DNA of 64,000 nt from Brevundimonas naejangsanensis (GTDB lineage: Bacteria; Pseudomonadota; Alphaproteobacteria; Caulobacterales; Caulobacteraceae): positions 186,001-250,000 of the forward strand of contig NZ_CP015614.1 of assembly GCF_000635915.2 (NCBI RefSeq), written 5' to 3'. The notes under the pieces are model-generated. The model saw nothing but the letters and a program-made list of their open reading frames with translations, ran no database searches and had not been told where the DNA came from. Numbering within the stretch: the stretch's first letter is position 1; each line of letters opens with the position of its first letter. A program made the position numbers and the translations under genes. This document shows, piece after piece, positions 19,628 through 26,661 of this stretch.

Positions 19628-20872
19628 ATGAAAGAGACCAAGACCGTCTCGGGCAACCCCGAGGCGCGCGCCGCCATGCATGAGATGATGGCCGCGTTCG
19701 AGGCGTTCAAAGGGGCGAACGACGCCCGTCTGGACGAGATCGAGAAGAAGGCTTCGGCCGATGCGCTGCTGGAGGAGAAGGTGGCGCGCATCGATCAGGC
19801 CGTGGCGCAGGCGCAGGCGCGCATGGATCGCGTGCTGAGCGAGAGCCGCAGGCCTGTGCTTGAGGCCGACGGCCCCTCCACCGCTTCGCGGTCCCCCTCC
19901 CCATTCCATGGGGAGGAGAAGAGCGCGTGGGACGGCTATATGAAATCGGGCGCCTCGCATGGCCTGGAGCTGAAGGCGGGGCTGTCGTCGGCGTCGAACT
20001 CGGCGGGCTATGTTGTGCCGCCGGAGACGGAGCGCGCCATCGAGCGCCGCCTGATGGCGGGCTCGCCGATGCGCGAGATCGCCACGGTGCGCACCGTCGG
20101 CTCAGGCGTGTTCAGGAAGCCGGTGTCGACGGCGGGCGTGCAGGCCGGCTGGGTGGCCGAGACGGCGGCGCGGCCGGAGACGGACCCGGCGACGCTGGCG
20201 CTGCTGGAGTTCTCCTCGGCCGATCTCTACGCCTGTCCGGCGGCGACGCAGAGCCTGCTGGACGACGCCCTGATCGATCTGGACGAATGGCTGGCGGCCG
20301 AGGTCGAGGACGCCTTCGCGGCGCAGGAGACGGCGGCCTTCGTCAGCGGCGACGGGGTGAACAAGCCCAAGGGCTTCCTGGCCTATGCGACGGCGAGCGA
20401 AGGCACGCAGACCTGGGGGCAGATCGGCACGGTGGCGTCGGGGGCGGCGGGCGGTTTCGCCTCGACCAACCCGGCGGACAAGCTGATCGACCTGATCTAT
20501 GCGCCCAAGGCTCAGTATCGGCCGAACGGGCGTTTCGTGATGAACCGACGCACGGTCTCGGCGGTGCGCAAGTTCAAGGATGCGGACGGCAACTATGTCT
20601 GGTCGCCGGCGACGCGGCCGGGCGAGACGGCCTCGCTGCTGGGCTATCCGGTTACCGAGATCGAGACCATGCCGGATATCGGCGCCAACAGTCTGTCGAT
20701 CGCGTTCGGCGACTTTGCGCGCGGCTATCTGATCGTAGACCGCGCGGGGGTGCGGGTGCTGCGCGATCCCTATTCGGCCAAGCCCTATGTGCTGTTCTAC
20801 ACGACCAAGCGCGTGGGCGGCGGGGTGCAGAACTTCGACGCGATCAAGCTGATGAAGTTCGCGGCCTTGTAA
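19628..20872 (+). CDS. GTA g5: HK97-fold major capsid protein with an in-frame repeat in the linker
   Basis: A 414-residue capsid subunit. Residues 1-75 are the helical delta/scaffold region (EIEKKASADALLEEKVARID). The HK97 fold follows from about 105: SAGYVVPPETERAIERRLMA, GWVAETAARPETDPATLALL, and a C-terminal YLIVDRAGVRVLRDPYSAKP. Residues about 82-98 (DGPSTASRSPSPFHGEEK) are encoded by half of a type C repeat (19871-19921). It sits in the linker near where g4 would cut, so it may be harmless. The ribosome-binding site is GGAGAC, with tandem hairpins before it. Confidence 0.92.
   Translation: MKETKTVSGNPEARAAMHEMMAAFEAFKGANDARLDEIEKKASADALLEEKVARIDQAVAQAQARMDRVLSESRRPVLEADGPSTASRSPSPFHGEEKSAWDGYMKSGASHGLELKAGLSSASNSAGYVVPPETERAIERRLMAGSPMREIATVRTVGSGVFRKPVSTAGVQAGWVAETAARPETDPATLALLEFSSADLYACPAATQSLLDDALIDLDEWLAAEVEDAFAAQETAAFVSGDGVNKPKGFLAYATASEGTQTWGQIGTVASGAAGGFASTNPADKLIDLIYAPKAQYRPNGRFVMNRRTVSAVRKFKDADGNYVWSPATRPGETASLLGYPVTEIETMPDIGANSLSIAFGDFARGYLIVDRAGVRVLRDPYSAKPYVLFYTTKRVGGGVQNFDAIKLMKFAAL
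19871..19921. repeat. Type C half-element inside the capsid gene
   Basis: GCCCCTCCACCGCT..GCGG, then TCCCCCTCCCCAT..ATGGGGAGGA. It aligns along its length with the right arm at 48913-48961 and with the inverted arm at 59624-59671. Differences lie mainly in the hairpin loops. It is read through in frame by the capsid gene. Confidence 0.75.
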
Positions 20873-20891
20873 GGGGCCGACGTCGGGTCTT

Positions 20892-21041
20892 CCTTCTCCC
20901 CTGCGGGGGAGAAGGCGGCTCGCAGAGCGAGACGGATGAGGGGGACGGGGGCGGCGCGCTTTGGTCCAGCCGGTCGTCTGTTGAACCCTTCCCCTCATCC
21001 GAGCGCCTGCGGCGCCCACCTTCTCCCACAAGGGGAGAAGG
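20892..21041. repeat. Type B element (complete) between GTA g5 and g6
   Basis: Left arm CCTTCTCCCC..GGGGGAGAAGG, an inner hairpin (GGCTCGCAGAGCGAG) and GGATGAGGGGG. A core of about 45 bp follows, then the right arm CCCCTCATCCG, inner hairpin (GCGCCTGCGGCGC) and ACCTTCTCCC..GGGGAGAAGG. The two arms are inverted relative to each other. Confidence 0.8.
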
Positions 21042-21063
21042 AAAAGGAATATAGGAGATTTGA

Positions 21064-21330
21064 ATGACCGCACCCGTGAGCCTCACGGAGGCGAAGCTGT
21101 TCCTGCGCGTCGAGCATGAGGCGGAGGACGGGCTGATCCAGACGCTGATCGACGCGGCCAGGGCGCGGGTGGAAGGCGAAGTCGGGTTGTGCCTGACCTC
21201 GACCTCGCCAGCGCCGCTGCGGCTGGCGGTGATGATGCTGGTGATGCGCGCCTATGAGCGCGGCGACGGCGAGATGAGCGCGGCGCCGGTCGAGGGGTGG
21301 ATCGCGCCCTATCGCGTGGTGCGGCTGTGA
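21064..21330 (+). CDS. GTA g6: head-tail connector (gp6-like)
   Basis: An 88-residue protein beginning MTAPVSLTEAKLFLRVEHEAEDGLI. This matches the phage gp6-like head-tail connector family, which forms the ring under the portal. The middle ARARVEGEVG region and the C-terminal WIAPYRVVRL fit GTA gp6. Its stop overlaps the start of g7 (GTGA). A complete type B repeat separates it from the capsid gene, so its translation is not directly coupled to g5. Confidence 0.85.
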   Translation: MTAPVSLTEAKLFLRVEHEAEDGLIQTLIDAARARVEGEVGLCLTSTSPAPLRLAVMMLVMRAYERGDGEMSAAPVEGWIAPYRVVRL

Positions 21331-21644
21331 GCGCGGGCGCGATGAAGGTGGTGGCGTCTCTGGTGCGGCCGGTGGAGGCGCAGACGCCCTATGGCGGGCG
21401 CGTCGTCAGCTATGAGCCGGTCGGGTCGCTGTGGCTGAGCCTGGGGGCGCGGCGGCGACGCGAGCGGACGGACGCGGGCGTGACGCGCGCCGTGGAGACG
21501 CTGAGCGCCACGGTGCGGGCCGATCCGAGGCTGGAGGAGGGGCTGGTCGTCCGCTTCGGCGGGGCGGACTGGGGCGTCGTGGGCGTCGAGGCCGATCCGA
21601 AGGCGGCGGGCCGGGCAAGGCTGAATCTGGAGCGGGCGCGATGA
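21327..21644 (+). CDS. GTA g7: phage head-tail adaptor/closure protein
   Basis: A 105-residue protein of the SPP1 gp16-like head-closure family. Visible features are an N-terminal strand VASLVRPVEAQTPYGGRVVSYEPVGSLW followed by basic residues, and a C-terminal GGADWGVVGVEADPKAAGRARLNLERA that matches head-tail joining proteins. GTG at 21327 overlaps the g6 stop; ATG at 21342 is an alternative. The stop overlaps the ATG of g8. Confidence 0.82.
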   Translation: MSAGAMKVVASLVRPVEAQTPYGGRVVSYEPVGSLWLSLGARRRRERTDAGVTRAVETLSATVRADPRLEEGLVVRFGGADWGVVGVEADPKAAGRARLNLERAR

Positions 21645-22048
21645 AGGATCATGAAGGGGCGCTGGTGAAGGCGCTGATCGCGCATCTGGGCGGCGACGGG
21701 GCGCTGAAGGCGCTGCTGGGCGATCCGGCCCGGATCTGGGACGAGCCGCCGCAGGGGGCGGAGTTTCCGCATCTGGTGATCGGGCGGTGCGAGAGCCGGC
21801 CGCTGAATGCGGACGGCGGCGGGGTGGAGCAGAGGCTGACCCTGACCTGCGCCAGTCGGTTCAGGGGGCTGGAGGAGGCGCGGGCCGTGGCGGCGGCGGT
21901 GCGGGCGCGGCTGGCCGATGCGCCGCTGGAGGCGGAAGGGGTGAAGGCGGTCAGCGTGGCGGTGACGTTCACGGACCTGTTCCGCAGCCCGGATCTGAAG
22001 CGGGCATGGGCGGTGATGCGGCTGCGGGCCGTGACGGAAGAGGTTTAG
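21641..22048 (+). CDS. GTA g8: DUF3168 tail-completion protein
   Basis: A 135-residue protein of the DUF3168 family (tail terminator/completion). Recognisable parts are LVKALIAHLGGDGALKALLGDPARIWDEPPQG at the N-terminus, PHLVIGRCESRPLNADGGG in the middle and VAVTFTDLFRSPDLKRAWAVMRLRAV at the end. The ATG overlaps the g7 stop. In GTAs the protein caps the tail tube. The 188 bp after the stop are filled by a type A repeat. Confidence 0.85.
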   Translation: MKDHEGALVKALIAHLGGDGALKALLGDPARIWDEPPQGAEFPHLVIGRCESRPLNADGGGVEQRLTLTCASRFRGLEEARAVAAAVRARLADAPLEAEGVKAVSVAVTFTDLFRSPDLKRAWAVMRLRAVTEEV

Positions 22049-22052
22049 CGCG

Positions 22053-22204
22053 GCGCCTCTCCCTCCCCTTCATGGGGAGGGTGGTCGCGATAGCGACCGG
22101 GTGGGCGCGCGGGGCGATCGGGGCGCGGCGTGGGCATGGCCTGGCCCTCCCCACCCGGCCTCGCCTGCAGCTCGGCCGCCCTCCCCATAAGGGGAGGGAG
22201 AAGG
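22053..22204. repeat. Type A element (complete) between GTA g8 and g9
   Basis: Left arm CTCTCCCTCCCC-TTC-ATGGGGAGGG, inner hairpin GGTCGCGATAGCGACC, then GGGTGGG. The core is about 40 bp. The right arm is CCCTCCCCACCCGG, an inner segment, and CCTCCCC-ATA-AGGGGAGGGAG. The arms mirror each other. Confidence 0.8.
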
Positions 22205-22236
22205 CGTGCGTGTTCTGGAAAACGAAGCGAGGAAAG

Positions 22237-22647
22237 ATGACGGCGCAACGGGGCAAGGACATCCTGCTGAAGATCGAAGGCGCCGCCGGCGCCTTCATCA
22301 CTGTGGCGGGGCTGAGGGCGAGGACGATTTCGCTGAACGCCAAGACGGTGGACGCGACCGACAGCGACAGCGCCGGGCGGTGGCGCGAGCTGCTGGCGGG
22401 CGCGGGCGTGAAGTCGGCGGCGGTGTCGGGGCAGGGAATCTTTCGCGACGCGGCGTCGGACGCCCTGATCCGCGAGGCCTTCTTTGAGCAGGCGGCGAAG
22501 ACGTGGCGGCTGATCGTGCCGGACTTCGGCGTGCTGGAGGGGCCGTTCCTGGTCGCCGCGCTGGAATATGCGGGCGAGCATGAGGGCGAGGCCAGCTTTG
22601 CGTTGAGTTTGGCCAGCGCGGGCGAGATCCGTTTCGAGGCGCTGTGA
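22237..22647 (+). CDS. GTA g9: major tail protein (TP901-1 family)
   Basis: A 136-residue tail tube subunit. It begins MTAQRGKDILLKIEGAAGAF and continues GLRARTISLNAKTVDATDSDSAGRWRELLAGAG, the classic TP901-1/GTA major tail signature. It ends GEHEGEASFALSLASAGEI. The ribosome-binding site GAGGAAAG lies just after the repeat. Its stop overlaps the g10 start. Confidence 0.9.
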   Translation: MTAQRGKDILLKIEGAAGAFITVAGLRARTISLNAKTVDATDSDSAGRWRELLAGAGVKSAAVSGQGIFRDAASDALIREAFFEQAAKTWRLIVPDFGVLEGPFLVAALEYAGEHEGEASFALSLASAGEIRFEAL

Positions 22648-22937
22648 TGGCGAACGGCGTGCGGGGCGAGGTGGTCGCGAGGCTAGCGGGGGCGGAGCGG
22701 ACGCTGTGCCTGACGCTGGGCGCCTTGGCCGAGATCGAGACGGGGCTGGGCGTGGCCGGGATGGCGGCGCTGGCGGAGCGGATGCGCTCGCTGTCGGCGC
22801 GCGATCTGATGGTGGTCCTGGCGGCGCTGTTGCGCGGCGGGGGCGAGGTTGTGCTGGCGGACGGACTGGCGAGCGCGCCGGTTGATCCGCGCGAGGCGGC
22901 GGGGGCGGTGGCGAAGGCGTTCGCGGCGGCGGCCTGA
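22647..22937 (+). CDS. GTA g10: gene transfer agent family protein (DUF3356)
   Basis: A 96-residue protein. MANGVRGEVVARLAGAERTL with TLGALAEIETGLGVAGMAAL matches GTA gp10 (DUF3356, tail-tube associated, thought to be a tail assembly chaperone). The ATG lies in TGATG overlapping the g9 stop; GTG three bases upstream is possible. The stop overlaps the next small gene. Confidence 0.85.
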   Translation: MANGVRGEVVARLAGAERTLCLTLGALAEIETGLGVAGMAALAERMRSLSARDLMVVLAALLRGGGEVVLADGLASAPVDPREAAGAVAKAFAAAA

Positions 22938-23113
22938 TGACTCCTTGGAGCGAGATGATGCAGGCGGCGGCGCGGAGGGGCGTGGGGCCGGAGGGCTTCT
23001 GGCGGCTGTCGCTCAAGGAGTGGCGGATGCTGACGGCGGGGCCGGCGCGGGCGGCGCCCCTGGGGCGCGGCGAACTGGAGCGGATGCAGGAGATGTGGCC
23101 GGATGAGCGATAG
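22937..23113 (+). CDS. GTA g10.1: small phage tail assembly chaperone
   Basis: A 58-residue protein, MTPWSEMMQAAARRGVGP then FWRLSLKEWRMLTAG. This is the typical form of the small GTA/phage tail chaperone (rcc01693-type) that follows g10. The ATG overlaps the g10 stop (TGATG) and the stop overlaps the tape-measure start by 11 bp. The coupling and motif make this tiny gene credible. Confidence 0.8.
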   Translation: MTPWSEMMQAAARRGVGPEGFWRLSLKEWRMLTAGPARAAPLGRGELERMQEMWPDER

Positions 23114-23639
23114 TTTCAGGCCGGACGGCGTCGACGCCGTGCCGGTGAAGGCGGCGGAGGCGGCGGCGGCGCTGGAGGCGCTGAAAGAGCCGGCGGAGCG
23201 GGCGGCGGCCTCGATCGAGGATGCGTTCGGGCGGGCGGGGGCCAGTCTGACGCGCTCGCTGGCGCGGGCGGCGGCGGACGGGCAGGTGACGCTGGCTGAG
23301 CTGGCGCGGGCGGTGCTGAACGCTGTCAATGCGGCGGCGGGCGTGCGCGGCGGCGTGGGACTGTCGGGCGCCATAGCGGCGGCGATGGGCGGCTTCGGCG
23401 GCGCGCGGGCGGACGGCGGGCCGGTGCTGGGCGGGGGCGCCTATCTGGTCGGCGAGCGCGGGCCGGAGGTGTTTCGCCCGGCGGGCGCCGGGACGGTCGA
23501 GCCGATGGGCGGTCCCTCTGGTTCTGGACCCGGGGTGACGGTGAACGTGACGGTGGACGGCGGCGCCGAGGGGCTGTTGCGGTCAGAGACGCAGATCGCA
23601 CGGATGCTGGCGCGGGCGACGGCGCTGGGCGCGCGCTGA
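23103..23639 (+). CDS. GTA g11: tail tape measure protein (short)
   Basis: A 178-residue protein. GTA tape measures are short because the tails are short. The N-terminal half is helical (KAAEAAAALEALKEPAERAA). It is followed by a Gly/Ala stretch (AIAAAMGGFGGARADGG) and a typical C-terminal tape-measure motif (GGGAYLVGERGPEVFRPAGAG). The start overlaps g10.1. Immediately after its stop begins an array of four 45-bp repeats. Confidence 0.82.
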   Translation: MSDSFRPDGVDAVPVKAAEAAAALEALKEPAERAAASIEDAFGRAGASLTRSLARAAADGQVTLAELARAVLNAVNAAAGVRGGVGLSGAIAAAMGGFGGARADGGPVLGGGAYLVGERGPEVFRPAGAGTVEPMGGPSGSGPGVTVNVTVDGGAEGLLRSETQIARMLARATALGAR

Positions 23640-23642
23640 CCC

Positions 23643-23818
23643 GCTCAAGCAGCGAGGCGCCGCGCGCCGAGCGGTAGCGACAAAGCAGCTCAAGCAGCGA
23701 GGCGCCGCGCGCCGAGCGGTAGCGACAAAGCAGCCCAAGCAGCGAGGCGCCGCGCGCCGAGGGGTAGCGACAAAGCAGCTCAAGCAGCGAGGCGCCGCGC
23801 GCCGAGCGGTAGCGACAA
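23643..23818. repeat. Four tandem copies of a 45-bp REP-like unit
   Basis: Units begin at 23643, 23688, 23733 and 23778 (exact 45-bp period). Each reads GCTCAAGCAGCGAGG, then CGCCGCGCGCC, then GAGCGGTAGCGACAA. The copies are nearly identical, with single-base changes such as GCCC at 23733 and GGGG near 23760. The centre is palindromic (GGCGCCGCGCGCC). There are no unique spacers, so it is not a CRISPR array. Related units lie in the ABC-F gene and near 48752-48831. Confidence 0.9.
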
Positions 23819-23822
23819 CAAA

Positions 23823-23848
23823 AAAGAGCGCTCCGAAGAGCGCTCTTT
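23823..23848 (-). terminator. Terminator of the DUF805 gene
   Basis: A perfect 11-bp stem AAAGAGCGCTC / GAGCGCTCTTT with a CGAA loop, flanked by A/T runs. Read on the minus strand it is followed by TTTTTTG, right after the DUF805 stop. It may also stop transcription coming from g11. Confidence 0.85.
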
Positions 23849-23853
23849 GGGAC

Positions 23854-24561
23854 TTATTCGCCCTTGGGGTTGGGGCCGTATTTGTTGGGGCCGGGTTGGC
23901 TGCCGCCGAAGCCGAGCCACATCCAGAAGCCGAAGCTGACCAGACCGGCCAGGAACATCAGGCCGAAGGCGGCGCCGCCGGTGGCGACGAGCAGTTCGGG
24001 GTCCATCGACTGCATGGCGTTGGGGTCGCTCAGGACCGACAGGCCGAAGGCGCTGACCAGCATGGCGAGCGAGGCGTACCAGAGCGCCCAGGGGATGACG
24101 ACCAGCCAGCCCGGCTTGCCCATGTCGTGGAAGCGTTTGAAGCCGACCGCCAGGTGCAGGACCATCACGGCGAGGCCGAGGATGAAGCTGACCTTGGGCA
24201 CGAAGTTCAGGATCAGGCCGACGACGACCAGGATGGCCCAGCTGATCCAGAAGTCCCGGCGCCGCAGGCGGCCCTTGAACGAGAAGAGGGCGGTCTTGAT
24301 GTCGTAGCCGGCGGCGGGCTGGGCGCTGGCCGAGGGGGCGGCGCCTGCAGCCTGGCCGAAGGCCGCGGCGGCGGTGGCGGACGGCAGAAGCATGATCTGG
24401 GTCGCCTCCATGCCTTCGGGCACGAAATCGACGCGCACGCCGGCGGCCATCGCGCCCTCGCCCTGAACGGCGGTGCGCGCAAAGCCGTAGCGGAGGCTGT
24501 CGTCGCCGCTGATCAGCCCTGTGCCGGTCGCCTCGTCATAGCTGAGAATTTCGCCGCGCAC
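23854..24561 (-). CDS. DUF805 membrane protein with N-terminal cold-shock-like domain
   Basis: A 235-residue protein on the opposite strand inside the GTA cluster. Residues 1-60 (GEILSYDEATGTGLISGDDS to RVDFVPEGMEATQIMLL) resemble a cold-shock/OB domain. An Ala/Pro linker follows, then DUF805 from about residue 90 (LFSFKGRLRRRDFWISWAIL, with four hydrophobic helices and GFKRFHDMGKPGWLV). It is an inner-membrane protein with a cytoplasmic OB-like head. GTG at 24561 is chosen because AGGAG lies six bases before it; an upstream ATG would add 16 residues. Function unknown. Confidence 0.78.
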   Translation of the reverse strand: MRGEILSYDEATGTGLISGDDSLRYGFARTAVQGEGAMAAGVRVDFVPEGMEATQIMLLPSATAAAAFGQAAGAAPSASAQPAAGYDIKTALFSFKGRLRRRDFWISWAILVVVGLILNFVPKVSFILGLAVMVLHLAVGFKRFHDMGKPGWLVVIPWALWYASLAMLVSAFGLSVLSDPNAMQSMDPELLVATGGAAFGLMFLAGLVSFGFWMWLGFGGSQPGPNKYGPNPKGE

Positions 24562-24733
24562 GCGGATCTCCTGTCGTTGAACGGCTTTGCCGTGGTGTGG
24601 CGAAAGCATGGCCGACGCCGGTGGCGCGGACAACCCAAAGCGTGACGTTAGGCAAGGTTTTTCGCGACGCGTTCGCGAGCGGTCCCGGCCGGGACGCAAT
24701 CCAGACATTGAGACAGGGATGGGGAGGGGACGC

Positions 24734-25345
24734 ATGGCCTTTCATGAGGTGCGCCTGCCGGCGCGGCTGGCGTTCGGTTCGACCGGCGGCGTCGAGCGCA
24801 GGACGGAGATCACGACGCTGGCGTCGGGGTTCGAGCGGCGTTCGACGCCGTGGGCCGATGGGCGCAGACGCTATCTGATCGGGGCGGGGCTGCGCTCGCT
24901 GGACGACATGGCGGCGCTGACGAGTTTCTTCGAGGCGCGGCGCGGGCGGCTGCATGGGTTCCGGTTTCGCGACTTTGCGGACTTCAGGAGCGGGGCGCCG
25001 GGGGCGGCCGTGACGCCGCTGGATCAGGCGATCGGGACGGGCGACGGCGAAACGCGGACGTTCCAGCTGTGCAAGGCCTATGGCGATCATCGGCGGCTGA
25101 TCGCCAAGCCGGTCGAGGGATCGGTGCGGGTGGCCGTGGCGGGCGTGGAGACGGCGGCCTTCAGCCTGGAGGCGACGACAGGGCGGGTGACGCTGGCGAC
25201 GGCGCCGCCGAAAGGGGCGGCGGTGACGGCGGGCTTCGCCTTTGACGTGCCGGTGCGGTTCGACGCGGACCGGATGGAGGTGACGCTGGAGAGCTTCGGC
25301 GCCGGGCGGATGGTCGCCATGCCGCTGATCGAGGTGCGGGTCTGA
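24734..25345 (+). CDS. GTA g12: TIGR02217 / DUF2460 distal tail protein
   Basis: A 203-residue GTA baseplate protein. MAFHEVRLPARLAFGSTGGVERRTEITTLASGFERRST is the classic start of TIGR02217, and WADGRRRYLIGAGLRSLDDM and FFEARRGRLHGFRFRDFADF follow. It is equivalent to a distal tail protein (Dit-like) in GTA structures. A strong GGGGAGGGGA precedes the ATG. The 172 bp upstream separate it from the divergent DUF805 gene and must hold a promoter if g12-g15 are not read from upstream. Confidence 0.92.
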   Translation: MAFHEVRLPARLAFGSTGGVERRTEITTLASGFERRSTPWADGRRRYLIGAGLRSLDDMAALTSFFEARRGRLHGFRFRDFADFRSGAPGAAVTPLDQAIGTGDGETRTFQLCKAYGDHRRLIAKPVEGSVRVAVAGVETAAFSLEATTGRVTLATAPPKGAAVTAGFAFDVPVRFDADRMEVTLESFGAGRMVAMPLIEVRV

Positions 25346-25348
25346 GCC

Positions 25349-26002
25349 ATGCGCAATGTTCCGGACGAACTGCTCGCCCGCATCGAGAGCGGGGCGGCGA
25401 CGCTGTGTCATGCCTGGCTGCTGAGGCGGGCGGACGGGCGGGCGATGGGCTTCACCGACCATGACCGCGATCTGGAGGTCGAGGGCGTCATGTGCCGGGC
25501 GGGCAGCGGCTGGACCGGCGGCGCGGGCGAGGGCGAGGTCGGGCTGGCGGCGGGGGCGTTGTCGGCCTCGGGCGGGCTGGATGACGCGGCGATCACCGAA
25601 GAGGACATAGCGGCGGGGCGCTATGACGCGGCCGAGGTCGAGCTGTGGCGCGTGGACTGGATGCGGCCGGACCTGAAGGTGCGGCTGTGGAAGGGGAGGC
25701 TGGCGCGGATACGGCGCGAGGAGGGGCGGTTCATCGCCGATCTGGACGGGCCGATCGCGGCGCTGGAGCGGGTCGTCGGGCGGACCTATGGCCGGGGCTG
25801 CGACGCGGTGCTGGGCGATGGGCGCTGCGGGCTGGAGGCGGCGGCGGTCGCGGGGCGCAGCTGCGACAAGCGGTGGGCGACCTGCGTGGGCGTGTTCGGC
25901 AATGGGGTGAACTTTCAAGGGTTCCCGGATGTGCCGGGCGAGGACTTCCTGACGGCGCGGCCGGCAAGCGGGCGCAATGACGGCGGGAGCCGCAGGCGAT
26001 GA
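25349..26002 (+). CDS. GTA g13: DUF2163 tail protein
   Basis: A 217-residue protein. The N-terminus carries LARIESGAATLCHAWLLRRADG and GFTDHDRDLEVEGVMC, the hallmark of DUF2163. The C-terminal half has a Cys group (GRGCDAVLGDGRCGL, GRSCDKRWATC) that probably binds an iron-sulfur cluster or a metal, as known for RcGTA hub protein gp13. Its stop overlaps the g14 start (ATGA). Confidence 0.9.
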   Translation: MRNVPDELLARIESGAATLCHAWLLRRADGRAMGFTDHDRDLEVEGVMCRAGSGWTGGAGEGEVGLAAGALSASGGLDDAAITEEDIAAGRYDAAEVELWRVDWMRPDLKVRLWKGRLARIRREEGRFIADLDGPIAALERVVGRTYGRGCDAVLGDGRCGLEAAAVAGRSCDKRWATCVGVFGNGVNFQGFPDVPGEDFLTARPASGRNDGGSRRR

Positions 26003-26658
26003 GGAAGATCAGCGCCGACCCTTCCCTCCCCGTCCCGGGGAGGGTGGTCGCGCAGCGACCGGGTGGGGTGGGCTGGGCGATACAGGACGCCGCGATCCTG
26101 GACGCCGCCATGCGGAGAGAGGCGTTTGAGGCGCCTGGCCGCCCCCACCCGGCTTCGCCCTGCGGGCTCAGCCACCCTCCCCGGGACGGGGAGGGAGAGG
26201 CGGCGCGCCGTGCAATCATCGTCTCCGCCGCGCGGGGCTGGCTGGGCACGCCGTATCGGCATCAGTGCAGCGTGAAGGGCGAGGGGGCGGACTGCCTCGG
26301 CCTGGTGCGGGGGGTGTGGCGCGAGGTTATGGGCGAAGAGCCGGAGGCGCCGCCGCCCTATCGCCCCGACTGGGCCGAGGTCGGGGGCGAAGAGGCGTTG
26401 TGGGCGGCGGCGCGGCGCTGGCTGGTGGAGATACCGCCCGAGCGGGCGGGGCCGGGCGACGTGCTGCTGTTCCGCATGGCGGCGGGGGCGCCGGCCAAAC
26501 ACTGCGCGGTGTTGAGCGCGGTGGCGGGGCCGGAGCCGCGGATGATCCACGCCTATTGGGGCCGCTCGGTCGTGGAGAGCTGGATGGGGCCGTGGTGGCG
26601 ACGGCGGCTGGTCGCGGCCTTTCGCTGGCCTGAATCCCGGACGATTTTGAAGGAGTAG
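25999..26658 (+). CDS. GTA g14: NlpC/P60 peptidase with an in-frame type A repeat near its N-terminus
   Basis: Cell-wall peptidase of the GTA tail tip that helps DNA entry. The catalytic Cys is C99 (ADCLGLVRGVW), the His is H168 (AKHCAVLS), and IHAYWGRSV follows. As read, the protein has 219 residues, but the usual gp14 is about 150. Residues about 11-67 come entirely from a complete type A repeat (26031-26200) sitting between the start codon and the conserved IIVSAARGWLGTPYRHQ. No start codon lies in frame after the repeat and before the conserved part. If the protein is made, it carries the repeat-encoded peptide. Confidence 0.85.
   Translation: MRKISADPSLPVPGRVVAQRPGGVGWAIQDAAILDAAMRREAFEAPGRPHPASPCGLSHPPRDGEGEAARRAIIVSAARGWLGTPYRHQCSVKGEGADCLGLVRGVWREVMGEEPEAPPPYRPDWAEVGGEEALWAAARRWLVEIPPERAGPGDVLLFRMAAGAPAKHCAVLSAVAGPEPRMIHAYWGRSVVESWMGPWWRRRLVAAFRWPESRTILKE
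26031..26200. repeat. Type A element inside GTA g14
   Basis: Left arm CTTCCCTCCCC-GTCC-CGGGGAGGG, inner hairpin GGTCGCGCAGCGACC and GGGTGGGG. The core is about 65 bp. The right arm is GCCCCCACCCGG, an inner segment, and CCACCCTCCCCGGGACGGGGAGGGAG. It has the same layout as the intergenic type A elements. All three arms-plus-core segments are open in the g14 frame. Confidence 0.8.
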
Positions 26659-26661
26659 ACG

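Noticed and set aside
23583..23783. Small protein with 15-residue repeats on the minus strand
   Set aside because: It only translates the 45-bp DNA repeats and has no start context.
23643..23818. Possible CRISPR array
   Set aside because: The 45-bp units are directly abutting with no unique spacers and no cas genes nearby.
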